Part shown: piece after piece, positions 11,487 to 20,212 of the stretch | Position numbering within the stretch: position 1 is the stretch's first letter | Layout of the letters: every line of letters starts with the position of its first letter | DNA from: Niveispirillum lacus | Lineage (GTDB): Bacteria; Pseudomonadota; Alphaproteobacteria; Azospirillales; Azospirillaceae | DNA length: 33,691 nt | Direction: 5' to 3' | Assembly: GCF_002251795.1 (NCBI RefSeq) | Contig: NZ_NOXU01000020.1 | Span: forward strand, 1-33,691 | Notes under the pieces: generated by a model | What the model was told of the DNA's origin: nothing | The model's input: the letters and a program-made list of their open reading frames with translations, nothing else | Database searches by the model: none | Translations under genes and position numbers: made by a program

Positions 11487-12092
11487 TCATTGTACGGGCG
11501 GCAGATACAGGTCCTGATAGAAGCCCGTCGTTTCCACCACCACCGTCACCGGCGTATCGCCGCGATTACGGAAATACCAGCCATGGGTGCCGGTGAAGGG
11601 GGCCGTGAAGGCGCCCTGGGCGCTGTCCAGGTCCTTGGCTTTCCAATAGCTGGAGAATTCATTCTCCTGGGCGTTGGGTGGTTCGCCATGCATGTCGAAC
11701 CGCACCTGCCCGCCTGTGGCCTGCCAGCGGAAGATGAAATGATCGCCCTGCGCCATATGGGCCTTCACCTCCGCGCCGGTATGCGGGGCCAGGGTCAGTT
11801 CCTGGCGGTCGCTGCGCAGGGCCGTGGATTTGGTGATATCCGCCGGGGTGGGTGTGCCGGGGGCCACCGGTGCGGCCATGGGCGCGGCGACCGCCGGTTC
11901 CGCCGCCTCACCCCCGCCACCGGCCAGCTTGGTCAGGCCCAGGGCGTTCCCGGCCCCCGTCGGGTCGATCCCATATTCAGCCGGCAGCACGAACAGGGTC
12001 AGCACCAGGGCAGAGGCCGCCACGGCCCCCAGCCCGGCCCGGACCAGGGCGCGGGGCGAGGCCTGATAAGGTGTCATGCTCATATCAGTCAT
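11487..12092 (-). CDS. Fused membrane-anchor plus periplasmic beta-domain protein (module B)
   Basis: This 201-residue protein joins the two parts that are separate genes in module A. Residues about 15-58 hold the membrane helix and VLPAEYGIDPTGAGNALGLT, like the 89-residue anchor. A Gly/Ala/Pro-rich linker follows. Residues about 100-195 hold the periplasmic domain (TLAPHTGAEVKAHM, RFDMHGEPPN, THGWYFRNRGDTPVTVVV), like the 137-residue protein. GAGGGGGAT lies upstream of the ATG, 12 bp after the HupE-type gene's stop, so it is the last gene of a four-gene minus-strand operon. The fusion supports a direct physical partnership of the split pair. Function is unknown. Confidence 0.8.
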   Translation of the reverse strand: MTDMSMTPYQASPRALVRAGLGAVAASALVLTLFVLPAEYGIDPTGAGNALGLTKLAGGGGEAAEPAVAAPMAAPVAPGTPTPADITKSTALRSDRQELTLAPHTGAEVKAHMAQGDHFIFRWQATGGQVRFDMHGEPPNAQENEFSSYWKAKDLDSAQGAFTAPFTGTHGWYFRNRGDTPVTVVVETTGFYQDLYLPPVQ

Positions 12093-12104
12093 TGTTGATC
12101 CCCC

Positions 12105-12848
12105 TCAGGCGGATTGGGTGGCATAGCCGGCCAACTGATATCCCACCAGCGTCAGGCCAGCAGCCATCAGCGCCCCATTGGCCAGCAGCACCGACCGGTT
12201 GAAGCTGCGGGTCGTGCGCCAGGCATTCATGGCGATCAGGATCAGGCACAGAGCCATGAACTGCCCGATCTCCACCCCGACATTGAAGCTGACCAGATTG
12301 GCCAGCAGCCCGTCAGGCGAGAGCGACAGTTCCTGCAGCTTGGTCGCCAGGCCGAACCCGTGAAAGAAGCCGAAAATCAGCACGGCGGCCTTCGTGTTGG
12401 GCTGGTACCCGAACCAGGTCTTGAAGGCCCCCAGATTGTCCGGCGCCTTGTAGACCACCGACAGGCCGATAATGGCGTCGATGATATAGGCATCTGCCCT
12501 TATATCGGCCAGCACGCCCAGCAGCAGGGTGGTCGAATGCCCGACCGCGAACAGGGTGACGTAAGCGGCCACGTCACGCAGCCGGTAAAGGAAAAAGATC
12601 ACGCCCACCAGGAACAGCAGATGGTCGTAGCCGGTGACCATGTGCTTGGCGCCTAAATAGATATAAGGGATGACATGCACACCCTGCGCATCCTCGATAA
12701 AGGATCGGTCTTCCTCCGACACGCCATGGGCCATGGCATGGGGTGCCCAGATCAGCAGGGCCAGGATCACCAGCCAGGGCAGGGCGGCGACAAGAAGGGG
12801 GACGGCGCGACCGCCCCCGTTGGTGATGGACAAGGGGGGCGGCTGCAT
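12105..12848 (-). CDS. HupE/UreJ-family membrane protein (module B)
   Basis: The 247-residue protein has an N-terminal hydrophobic segment ending PHAMAHGVSEEDRSF, then membrane helices with HMVTGYDHLLFLVGVIFFLY, AVGHSTTLLLGVL and GFFHGFGLATK. It aligns with the module A protein along its length; both share the block IDAIIGLSVVYK and the block FNVGVEIGQ. It is probably a nickel/cobalt permease-like protein. It lies 11 bp after the preceding gene and 12 bp before the fused anchor gene. No sign of decay is seen, so both copies appear maintained. Confidence 0.85.
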   Translation of the reverse strand: MQPPPLSITNGGGRAVPLLVAALPWLVILALLIWAPHAMAHGVSEEDRSFIEDAQGVHVIPYIYLGAKHMVTGYDHLLFLVGVIFFLYRLRDVAAYVTLFAVGHSTTLLLGVLADIRADAYIIDAIIGLSVVYKAPDNLGAFKTWFGYQPNTKAAVLIFGFFHGFGLATKLQELSLSPDGLLANLVSFNVGVEIGQFMALCLILIAMNAWRTTRSFNRSVLLANGALMAAGLTLVGYQLAGYATQSA

Positions 12849-12859
12849 CGGTCACCCCG

Positions 12860-13240
12860 TCACTTGACGGTGAAGGACAGGATGGACCGGGCCTGGCTGG
12901 CCTTGTTGACCACCATAACGGCCACCTTGGCGCCGCTGGACAGCTTCACGCCCGGCGCGTCGAAGCGGTTGCCCGCGGCGGGTGTCAGATTGACCTGACG
13001 CTTCCCGCCCGCATCCATGATGGTCATGGTCGCGGTCAGCTCGCTGCTGGCGACGGGTTCATCTTCTTCACTGACATAGATGCTGGCGGCATCGGCGCCG
13101 GCCACCAGCTCGATCAGCGTTTCGCCCGTCATCTGGACAATGCCGCCATGCTTGGGCGTGGTGTCGCCATGGGCCAGGGCGGACAGCGGCGACAGGCTCA
13201 GGGTGGCGGCCAGCGCCAGCCGGATCATCGGGTGCTTCAT
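12860..13240 (-). CDS. Small exported protein of module B
   Basis: About 126 residues with a signal peptide (IRLALAATLSLSPLSALAHG) and a beta-rich mature part (KHGGIVQMTGETLIELVAGA, then GAKVAVMVVN and a C-terminal SILSFTVK). ATG 13240 is chosen because AAGGA lies 8 bp upstream; a TTG two codons earlier has no better site. It sits 11 bp downstream of the DUF4198 gene and 11 bp upstream of the HupE-type gene. The N-terminal HGDTTPKHGG could bind metal. Similar proteins often accompany HupE and metal-efflux genes, but I do not recognise a named family. It has no counterpart in module A. Confidence 0.7.
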   Translation of the reverse strand: MKHPMIRLALAATLSLSPLSALAHGDTTPKHGGIVQMTGETLIELVAGADAASIYVSEEDEPVASSELTATMTIMDAGGKRQVNLTPAAGNRFDAPGVKLSSGAKVAVMVVNKASQARSILSFTVK

Positions 13241-13251
13241 GTGCAAAATCC

Positions 13252-13995
13252 TTATTCCGGGGCGTGCGGCAGCACGAAGGACAGGGTCGCCAGATATTCG
13301 ATATGGTCGATCTGCTTGGGATTGTCCGACGGGCCGACATAGGTGGCGGCCAGCACGTTCAGGCCCTGGTTGCGCACCTTGAGGGTGGCGACACCATCCT
13401 TGTCGGTCTTCACCGGCGGCTGGTCGGGATCGTTGACGAAATCATGCTTCAGGGCCGCATCCTTGACGGGCTTGCCCTTGTAGAGCACGCGCACCTTCAG
13501 CGGCTTGCCCATCTCCACGGGCAGGGTCTTGTCCACCGGCACGATCTGCAAAACCTGCTCCGGCAGGGCGGGGATGGGGCTGTTGGGGGTGCCGGTCAGA
13601 TGCACGGCATATTTCATGGTGCGTTCGGCCAGTACGGCATCGGGCACGGTATCGCGCCCGCCCTTCAACCATTTGCCATCCGGCGTGCGGGACCAGAGGC
13701 CATTATCCATGATGGCGGCAAAGGCGACGGTGGGCGCCTCGCTGTCCACCAGCACGATGGGCCCGGCGACGCGCAGGGTCGCACCCACGGGTGCCCAGTC
13801 GGCGTCATAGCCATAGGTGCCGGTCACCAGACCCAGCCGCTTCACCACGTCCAGGTCGTCGGCGCCGACGCCGTAGATCAGGGCCGTCTGCTTGGCCCGC
13901 TGCGCGAACCAGATACCATGGGCCTGGGCGGAAATGGCACCGGCGATACTGGTGAGGCCGACCGTCAACGCGGCGGCAAGATGGATGATTTTCAT
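13252..13995 (-). CDS. DUF4198-family periplasmic protein, likely nickel/cobalt-handling
   Basis: The 247-residue protein carries a signal peptide (cut near AQA) and begins its mature part with HGIWFAQR, a His-first motif of the DUF4198 family. That family includes NikM-type periplasmic parts of nickel uptake systems. Near residues 155-210 is a beta-sandwich segment (KPLKVRVLYKGKPVKDAALK, then TDKDGVATLKV) typical of the family's C-terminal domain. An N-terminal His at the mature end commonly binds Ni, Co or Cu. It is the first gene of the four-gene minus-strand operon. No C-tract/G-tract operator is seen in the 180 bp upstream, so module B may be regulated differently from module A. Confidence 0.85.
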   Translation of the reverse strand: MKIIHLAAALTVGLTSIAGAISAQAHGIWFAQRAKQTALIYGVGADDLDVVKRLGLVTGTYGYDADWAPVGATLRVAGPIVLVDSEAPTVAFAAIMDNGLWSRTPDGKWLKGGRDTVPDAVLAERTMKYAVHLTGTPNSPIPALPEQVLQIVPVDKTLPVEMGKPLKVRVLYKGKPVKDAALKHDFVNDPDQPPVKTDKDGVATLKVRNQGLNVLAATYVGPSDNPKQIDHIEYLATLSFVLPHAPE

Positions 13996-14173
13996 GACCC
14001 GTTCCTGTTCGTCTGAAGGTTTTTTGCGGCTTTGATTTTTATCGGTTCAGCGTATGTCTGCTGTTCGCCGCTGCGTGATGTTTTCCACCCAGATCACAGA
14101 ATCATCGCTTGTATGTAGCTTTGAATCGGCAAGATACGCTGTCCAAGCAGTCGCTTCAGTCCGCGGGCAATGA

Positions 14174-14811
14174 CTATGGCTGAACGGAATAGGTGTGAGC
14201 AGCAGGGTTCTGATACTCTCGATCCCGCTTAACGATCTCCGTCACCGTGTTCTTGCTGAGCCCGAGTTCTCTGCCGATCATCCGATAGCTGCGCCCTGCT
14301 GCAACCAGCGCCAGCACCTTGGCGTCAACCGGTCGGACTTGGGCCGCTGTCCCGGCCTGCGCCCCAGCACCTTGCCCCGCGCCCTGGCGGCGGCGAGGCC
14401 TGACCGGACCCGTTCGCGCAGCAGGTCGCGCTCGAACTCCGCAATCCCGGCCAGGACCGTGGCCAGCATGCGACCGGTGGCCGTGCCCAGGTCGAACGCC
14501 ATGCCGCTCATGGCGATCAGCGACACGCGGCGGGCCTCCAGTTCCCGCAGCGTGTGCAGCAGGTCCATGGTGCTGCGGCCCCAACGCGACAGTTCCGTCA
14601 CCAGCACGGCATCGATCTGCCGCGCCTGGGCCAGCGCCATCACCTTCTTCCGCTCCGCCCGGTCCAGTCTGGCGCCTGATCCGGTTTCCTTATAGATGCC
14701 GACAACCTCATACCCCGCCCGCAGGGCCAGGGTCAGCAGATCCCGCTCCTGCCGCTCGCAGGACTGATCGGCCGTGGACACGCGGCAGTAGATGGCCACA
14801 CGCTGTCCCAA
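14174..14811 (-). pseudogene. tnpR: Tn3-type serine resolvase, frameshifted
   Basis: The N-terminal catalytic domain is complete: VAIYCRVSTADQ with the nucleophile Ser, then TELSRWGRSTMDLLHTL and GIAEFERDLLRERVRSGLAAARARGK. Near 14325 the frame breaks after PKSDRLT, and the helix-turn-helix (VLALVAAGRSYRMIGRELGL, then SKNTVTEIVKRD) continues in another frame to a stop at 14174. The whole gene measures 638 bp, one short of 213 codons, so a single-base loss (probably an A in ccaagg) explains it. The likely start is TTG 14811 with GGGAGGG upstream. Without correction the product is about 177 residues and lacks its DNA-binding domain. A sequencing error is possible. It is divergent from tnpA, the usual arrangement. 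Confidence 0.85.
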
Positions 14812-14906
14812 TTGAACCCTCCCGGCGGCATCGCCCTGTTGGCGGCAGAACGTCTGGGTCTTGTCGCGTATCGAACAGACATTACTCCAACTGGGACAGA
14901 ACCGCC
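14812..14906. promoter_or_regulatory. Probable res site and divergent tnpR/tnpA promoter region
   Basis: The 95 bp between resolvase and transposase start codons is the usual place of res. A resolvase-like subsite, TGTC-N12-GACA, lies at 14862-14881. An inverted repeat, CTGTCCCAATTG (14804-14815) and CAACTGGGACAG (14888-14899, one mismatch), flanks the region and overlaps both gene starts. Confidence 0.55.
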
Positions 14907-17882
14907 ATGCCGCGCCGCAGCGTACTGACCGATGCCCAGATCGAGGCGCTGTTCGCGCTGCCCACGGCGGAGGCCGACCTGATCCGCCATTACACGCTGA
15001 GCCCGGCCGAGGTCGCGGTCGTGGCACGTCGGCGGCGACCTCACAATCAGCTGGGCTTCGCCGTCCAGCTCTGTGCGCTCCGCTATCCCGGCCGGCTGCT
15101 GCGGCCGGGAGAACTGGTTCCTGCCAGAGTGTTATCGTTCGTCGCGGACCAGCTGGATCTGCCGCCCGACGCCCTGGCGGAATATGCCACCCGGTCGCAG
15201 ACACGCTACGACCAGCTTGAAGCCCTTTACGCCATCTATGGCTACACCACCTTCTCGCAACCGATCCGGCGAGAGATCGGCAAATGGCTGCTGCCCGTCG
15301 CATTGGCCACCACCAGCGGCATGGTCCTGGCGGGCCTGCTGTTGGAGGAACTGCGGCGCCGGACCGTTGCAGCTCCCGCTGCCTCCACCATCGAACGCCT
15401 AGTGGCCACTGCGCTGTTGCAGGCCGAGCGCCATGTCGAAAGGCAGATCGACGCTGCCCTGACGCAGGAACAGCGCGAGGGCATAGACAAGCTGCTGGCG
15501 GAACGCCCCGATACCGGGATGAGCCTGCTGGCCTGGGCACGTCAGTCCCCCGGCGTCACGGGCCATCGAGCCATGGGCCGGCTGGTTGAACAATTGACTG
15601 TCCTGCGTGCCCTTGGCATTGATCCGGCGATCCGCGAAGGCATCCATGCCGACCGTGTCCACCTTCTGATCCGGGAAGGCACCCGGCTGTCGGCCCAGCA
15701 TCTGTCGACCCTGGCGCCGTTGCGCCGCCAATCCATCCTGACGGTGACGGCGCTGGAGACCATCACCAGGCTCACCGACGATATCATCGGTATGTTCGAC
15801 CGTCTTATTGGCGGCCTTTTCCGGCGGGCCGAACGCCGTGCGGCAGAGACGATCCAGGCCAACAGCCGGGCCATGAATGAAAAGGTGCGGCTGCTGGCCA
15901 GGGTGGGTGAGGCGTTGATCGACGCGCGCGGCAAGGGGGCGGATGCCTTCGCCGCCATCGAGGCGGTCATCCCGTGGGAGAAATTCAAGGCCGCCGTGGC
16001 CGAGGCCGGCGAACTGACCCGCGACGACGCTACTGATTACGCGGCGCTCGCCGCCACAAACCACGCCCTGCTGCGCCGTGTGGGTCCGATGTTCCTGGAC
16101 AGTTTCACGTTCAAGGGCATCGCCGGCGTCAGTGCCCTGCTGAACGCATTGGTTCTGATGCGGACCTTCTATGCCGGATCAAGACGGACTTTGCCCAAAG
16201 GCTTGCTGACCGGCTTCATCCGCCGCACCTGGCGAGCCGCAGTGCAGCGCAGCAATGGGATCAACGCGCCCGCCTATGAACTCTGCCTGTTCGTGGAACT
16301 GCGCGACCGGCTACGCGCCGGCGACATCTGGGTGGACGGCAGCCGGCAGTACCGGGCCGTGGAAGATCAACTCGTGCCCAAGACCCTATTCTCCACCATG
16401 AAGCTGGCCGGGCCGCTGCCGGTCGCGGTGCAGGATGAAGCCATCGGGTATCTGCGTGAGAGGCGGGAGTTACTGGAGGAACGGCTGCGCGAGGTGGATG
16501 GGCAGGCGGCCAAGCAATTGCTGCCGGATGTCAGGATCAACGGTACAGCCTTGAAGATCTCACCCTTGCAAGCCGTAACCCCGGAGGCGGCCGAGCATCT
16601 GGCCGACCGTGTTCAGGCCGTGATACCAAGGATACGCATTACCGAGCTGCTGGCCGAGGTGAACCGTTGGACCGGCATGATGGATTGTTTCACCCATCTG
16701 CGTTCGCACCTGCCAGGGGATGACCCGCGCGTCACCCTGACGGCGGTGCTGGCCGACGCCACCAATCTGGGCCTGACGCGCATGGCCGAGGCCTGCAATG
16801 TCGCCAGCTATCGGCAACTGGCCTGGGCGGCGGGCTGGCATCTGAGTGAGGAGAATTACGGTCGGGCCCTGGCCCGCATCATCACCGCCCAGCATGCACA
16901 GCCCCTATCCGTCTGGTTCGGCGATGCGTCGGTATCCAGCTCGGATGGCCAGCATTTCCCGCTGGGCGGCCAGGGCGAAGTGGCCGGTGCTGTCAATCCG
17001 CACAAGGGATCAGGGCCGGCCATCTCCTTCTATACCTGCATTTCCGGCCGCTATGCGCCCTTCCACACCAAGGTGATATCCGTGTCGGAGGGGGAGGCTG
17101 CCCATGTCATCGACGGGCTGCCCTATCATGGCGGCGATATCAACATTGCTGTCCACCACACCGATGGCGGTGGCGTTTCGGACCATGTGTTCGGCCTCTG
17201 CCACCTGTTGGGGTTTCGCTTCGCACCGCGTATCCCCAACATTGCCAACCGCCGGCTGCACACATTCGGCCCGGCATCGACCTGGCCGGCGCTGGAACCC
17301 TTCATCGCTGCACGCATCGACGAGGCCATGATCACAACCCACTGGGACGACCTGCTTCGGCTGGCGACATCGGTGCGGATAGGTACGGTGCCGGCGTCAC
17401 TGATGCTGCGCCGCCTGGGCTCCTATCCCCGCCAGAATGGGCTAGCCCTGGCCCTGCGCGAGGTCGGCCGGATCGAACGCACGCTCTTTACCCTCGACTG
17501 GCTGGACGATCCAATGCTCCGCCGACAGGCGACGGCGGAACTGAACAAGGGTGAATCCCGCAACGCCCTGGCCCGCGCCGTGTGCTTCCACCGCCTCGGT
17601 CGCCTGCGGGACCGGACCCTGGAAAGTCGGCAGCACCGGGCAAGCGGCCTGAACCTGGTCGTGGCTTCCATCATCCTGTGGAACACCGTCTACATGGACC
17701 GCGCCATCCGGTTCCTGCGTGGACAGGGGGAGGACATTCCCGACAACCTGCTGCCCTATCTGGCCCCCCTGGGCTGGCAGCACATCAACCTCACCGGCGA
17801 CTATCTCTGGGCTGAACCGGCGCAACTCGATAAGGACGGCTACAGAATGCTGAGAACACCGTCGGCACGGCTTACGACATGA
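14907..17882 (+). CDS. tnpA: Tn3-family transposase
   Basis: The 991-residue protein is full length for TnpA of this family. It cuts at the inverted repeats and forms cointegrates by replicative transposition. The N-terminal DUF4158 region begins MPRRSVLTDAQIEALFALP. The C-terminal catalytic domain keeps the DDE triad: Asp680 in SSSDGQHF, Asp753 in HHTDGGG and Glu883 in LNKGESRNAL; the 130-residue distance between the last two equals that in Tn3. VFGLCHLLGFRFAPR is also typical. ATG 14907 starts 95 bp from the divergent resolvase. The stop is 17 bp inside the right repeat. No frameshift is seen, so it may be active. Confidence 0.96.
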   Translation: MPRRSVLTDAQIEALFALPTAEADLIRHYTLSPAEVAVVARRRRPHNQLGFAVQLCALRYPGRLLRPGELVPARVLSFVADQLDLPPDALAEYATRSQTRYDQLEALYAIYGYTTFSQPIRREIGKWLLPVALATTSGMVLAGLLLEELRRRTVAAPAASTIERLVATALLQAERHVERQIDAALTQEQREGIDKLLAERPDTGMSLLAWARQSPGVTGHRAMGRLVEQLTVLRALGIDPAIREGIHADRVHLLIREGTRLSAQHLSTLAPLRRQSILTVTALETITRLTDDIIGMFDRLIGGLFRRAERRAAETIQANSRAMNEKVRLLARVGEALIDARGKGADAFAAIEAVIPWEKFKAAVAEAGELTRDDATDYAALAATNHALLRRVGPMFLDSFTFKGIAGVSALLNALVLMRTFYAGSRRTLPKGLLTGFIRRTWRAAVQRSNGINAPAYELCLFVELRDRLRAGDIWVDGSRQYRAVEDQLVPKTLFSTMKLAGPLPVAVQDEAIGYLRERRELLEERLREVDGQAAKQLLPDVRINGTALKISPLQAVTPEAAEHLADRVQAVIPRIRITELLAEVNRWTGMMDCFTHLRSHLPGDDPRVTLTAVLADATNLGLTRMAEACNVASYRQLAWAAGWHLSEENYGRALARIITAQHAQPLSVWFGDASVSSSDGQHFPLGGQGEVAGAVNPHKGSGPAISFYTCISGRYAPFHTKVISVSEGEAAHVIDGLPYHGGDINIAVHHTDGGGVSDHVFGLCHLLGFRFAPRIPNIANRRLHTFGPASTWPALEPFIAARIDEAMITTHWDDLLRLATSVRIGTVPASLMLRRLGSYPRQNGLALALREVGRIERTLFTLDWLDDPMLRRQATAELNKGESRNALARAVCFHRLGRLRDRTLESRQHRASGLNLVVASIILWNTVYMDRAIRFLRGQGEDIPDNLLPYLAPLGWQHINLTGDYLWAEPAQLDKDGYRMLRTPSARLTT

Positions 17883-17899
17883 TGTTCTTCATTTGTCCG

Positions 17900-17937
17900 C
17901 TTAGCGTGGTTTTTCGCCCCTTCTATGTCGTGACCCC
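17900..17937 (-). repeat. Right terminal inverted repeat (IRR)
   Basis: Read inward from 17937, it begins GGGGTCACGACATAG and ends ACGCTAAG, a canonical 38-bp Tn3-family end. Identity with the left end continues inward to 17884 with one mismatch. Confidence 0.95.
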
Positions 17938-19930
17938 ATCAGGTGTTTCTAACAGGTACAGTTCCAGAGGTGGTGTCTGAGACATGGTAAGAAGCGGGTA
18001 GGTATCAAAATTTGCCTGTACGACACCGCCCTGTTCCAGGGTGATCTCTTTCCTGCATACAGGCGTTCAGGCCCATCAGAAGACCGCCTTCCATCTGTGC
18101 CCGTACACTGTCCGGGTTCACGACTGTACCGCAATCCAAGGCGCCGACGATGCGGTGCAGGGTTACCACCTTGTTTGTCACGGACAGCTCTACCGCGGCC
18201 GCACAGTAGGAGCCGAACCCCCGACTGTAGCCCAAGCCCCGGAACCGACCCGCGGGAGCGGGACGCCCATAGCCAATGGCATCGGCCACTCGCGTCAGCA
18301 CGGATCGGCCGCGCGGCTGCGCCGACAGCAGTTCCAACCGCAGGGCCAGCGCATCCTTGCCGATCTCTGCCGCTACCTCCTCCAGGAAACAATCCAGGAA
18401 GAAGATGTTGTGGGAGCGGCCCACGGAACGCCAGGGACCGCCAGGAATGCCATGGGTTTCAATCTTGTGTGACCAGCAGATGGTGGGGATGTCATAAGTG
18501 AGAGCCACGAGCCCGCCGGGGATGTACTCGTGAGTACCGGCAGCGGTGGTCCGAAGCACTGTCAACTTGCCGTCCGGTGCAATTCCGGCCCGCAGCCGCG
18601 CCACGACAGCTGGTCGATAGATGCCGTGGCGGGTATCTTCCTCCCGGCTCCAAATCAATTTCACGGCCGACCCGGTGGCGCGCGCGATGAGCGCTGCCTG
18701 CACTGCATGATCATCTACCGTGCGGCGCCCGAAGCCGCCTCCCGATAGCAGCGTGTGGACGGTCACCCTTGCCGGAGCCAAGCCCAGGGCCTTCGCTACT
18801 CCATTCTGGACACGAGACTGAGCCTGCGTGGGAATCCACAAGACCATGCCCCCATCAGCAAGCGGGGCCGCTGTACAGTTCATAGGCTCCAGCGGGGAAT
18901 GTGACAGCAGCGGCGCTTCATACAGACGGTCGACAACTTTGGCGGCCGACGTCAGCCCCGCCTCAGCCTGTGCTTTCAGTTCAGCAGGCGGGACGCTTGG
19001 CAAGCTCAACACCTCGCCATCATCGGTTTGGGCCCTGGCTCGGAGGTCGGCGAACAGCGCTTCTGTTCCGATACGGGTCGCTTTGGTGAGGTCCCAGGCT
19101 GGGTCCAGGGCATGCAACCCTTTCTGTACGGCCCAGAAATGCGTCGCCACAACTGCTACCGCGTTGGGAAGGCGGACCACGTGACGCACTCCAGCAACAG
19201 CCAGAGCCGGTACTTCGTCCACGCTTTTCAGGGTGCCGCCGAAATACGGACATTGGATTATCGTAGCCGTCAGCAGGCCTGGTTGGGTGTAATCGATGCC
19301 GTAAATGGCGGTACCATCGACCTTGGCAGGAATGTCGCGTCGCGGGACAGCTGTCCCGATCAGCCGCCACTCCTCTCGCGGCTTCAGGGGAACATCTTCG
19401 GGGACCGGCAGCGTCGCGGCCGCGACTGCCACATCTCCGTAGCCGAGGCGCCGGCCCGTAGGCGTGTGGATGACATGCCCCGCTTCAGTCCGGCACTGGG
19501 TCGTCGGTACCTTCCAGGCCTGCGCCGCGGCCTGGACCAGCATGGCGCGGGCCGTGGCCCCCGCCATTCGCAGGCGGGTAAACTGTTCCCGGATGGCCGA
19601 GCTGTCGGCCGTGATATACTGATCCAGGATCAGGTAGTAGTTGGGCTGTACCGGTGCCTGTTCTGTATGGATACCTGCCCAGTCGGCGTCCAGCTCCTCC
19701 GCAATCACTTGCGCCACCCCTGTGGAGGATCCCTGCCCGATCTCAGAAACATTGATCATGACAGTGATCCGACCATCGGGATCAACGCGCACCCAGGGAC
19801 CCAGGGCCTGTGAAGACGTCATCGCCGCCCCGCTACTCGAGGCCGCCGTGGCGCCAGGACCGGCAAAGCCCAGGACCAGCCCCCCCATCAAAACCGCGCG
19901 CCGGGACACCATAACGCCTTGCGTTGACAT
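17938..19930 (-). pseudogene. Molybdenum hydroxylase large subunit (IorB-like), truncated by the transposon and frameshifted
   Basis: The gene begins with a twin-arginine signal (SRRAVLMGGLVLGF) and encodes a xanthine-dehydrogenase-family molybdopterin-binding subunit of the isoquinoline 1-oxidoreductase beta/aldehyde dehydrogenase type: SEIGQGSSTGVAQVIAEELD, YEAPLLSHSPLEPMNCTA and LLSGGGFGRRTVDDHAVQAA. One extra base near 18046 ends the long frame with DHPGTGRCRTGKF at 18005. Skipping it restores ITLEQGGVVQANFDTYPLLT and LELYLLETPD, which runs straight into the right inverted repeat. The family's C-terminal region with the conserved catalytic Glu (GGVGE-type motif) is therefore missing. The signal implies a periplasmic enzyme. 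No small 2Fe-2S subunit gene is in the window. Confidence 0.85.
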
Positions 19931-20086
19931 AAGAACGGCTCCACCAATCTGTAGCCAAGATAAAAAGCAAGACTGGTCCTAACCAAAGTAGAAGCGATCG
20001 GCCAGTTGAGTAACAGTCCATTAACAAAATAATACACAGTATTAACGGAAAACATTGCAAATCTGAATTAAATTAATCGCGCCGCA

Positions 20087-20133
20087 GTTTAGAATCTATT
20101 ATGATCGTGGAAAGTTCATAATAGATTCTAAAC
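20087..20133. repeat. Perfect 18-bp inverted repeat
   Basis: GTTTAGAATCTATTATGA (20087-20104) and its exact reverse complement (20116-20133) enclose 11 bp. The repeat is AT-rich, unlike its neighbourhood, and has no T-run beyond it. It lies between the stop of the chemotaxis receptor gene and the start of the hydroxylase gene, both on the minus strand, so it could be a terminator-like hairpin for the first or an operator for the second. Confidence 0.8.
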
Positions 20134-20212
20134 CATTGTTCTGGCGTCTGCTTCACGTTTGAACTTATTCAGTTGAACCGACTGCACGGGGGGATACGGG
20201 AGAAGGCGACGG

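Noticed and set aside
14278-15540. 420-residue resolvase reading frame on the minus strand
   Set aside because: The N-terminal 240 residues are the antisense of tnpA and of the res region. The resolvase motif starts only at about 14800.
14319-17882. TnpA read from 14319 (1187 residues)
   Set aside because: The extra 196 residues are antisense to the resolvase gene. The normal TnpA length and N-terminus begin at ATG 14907.
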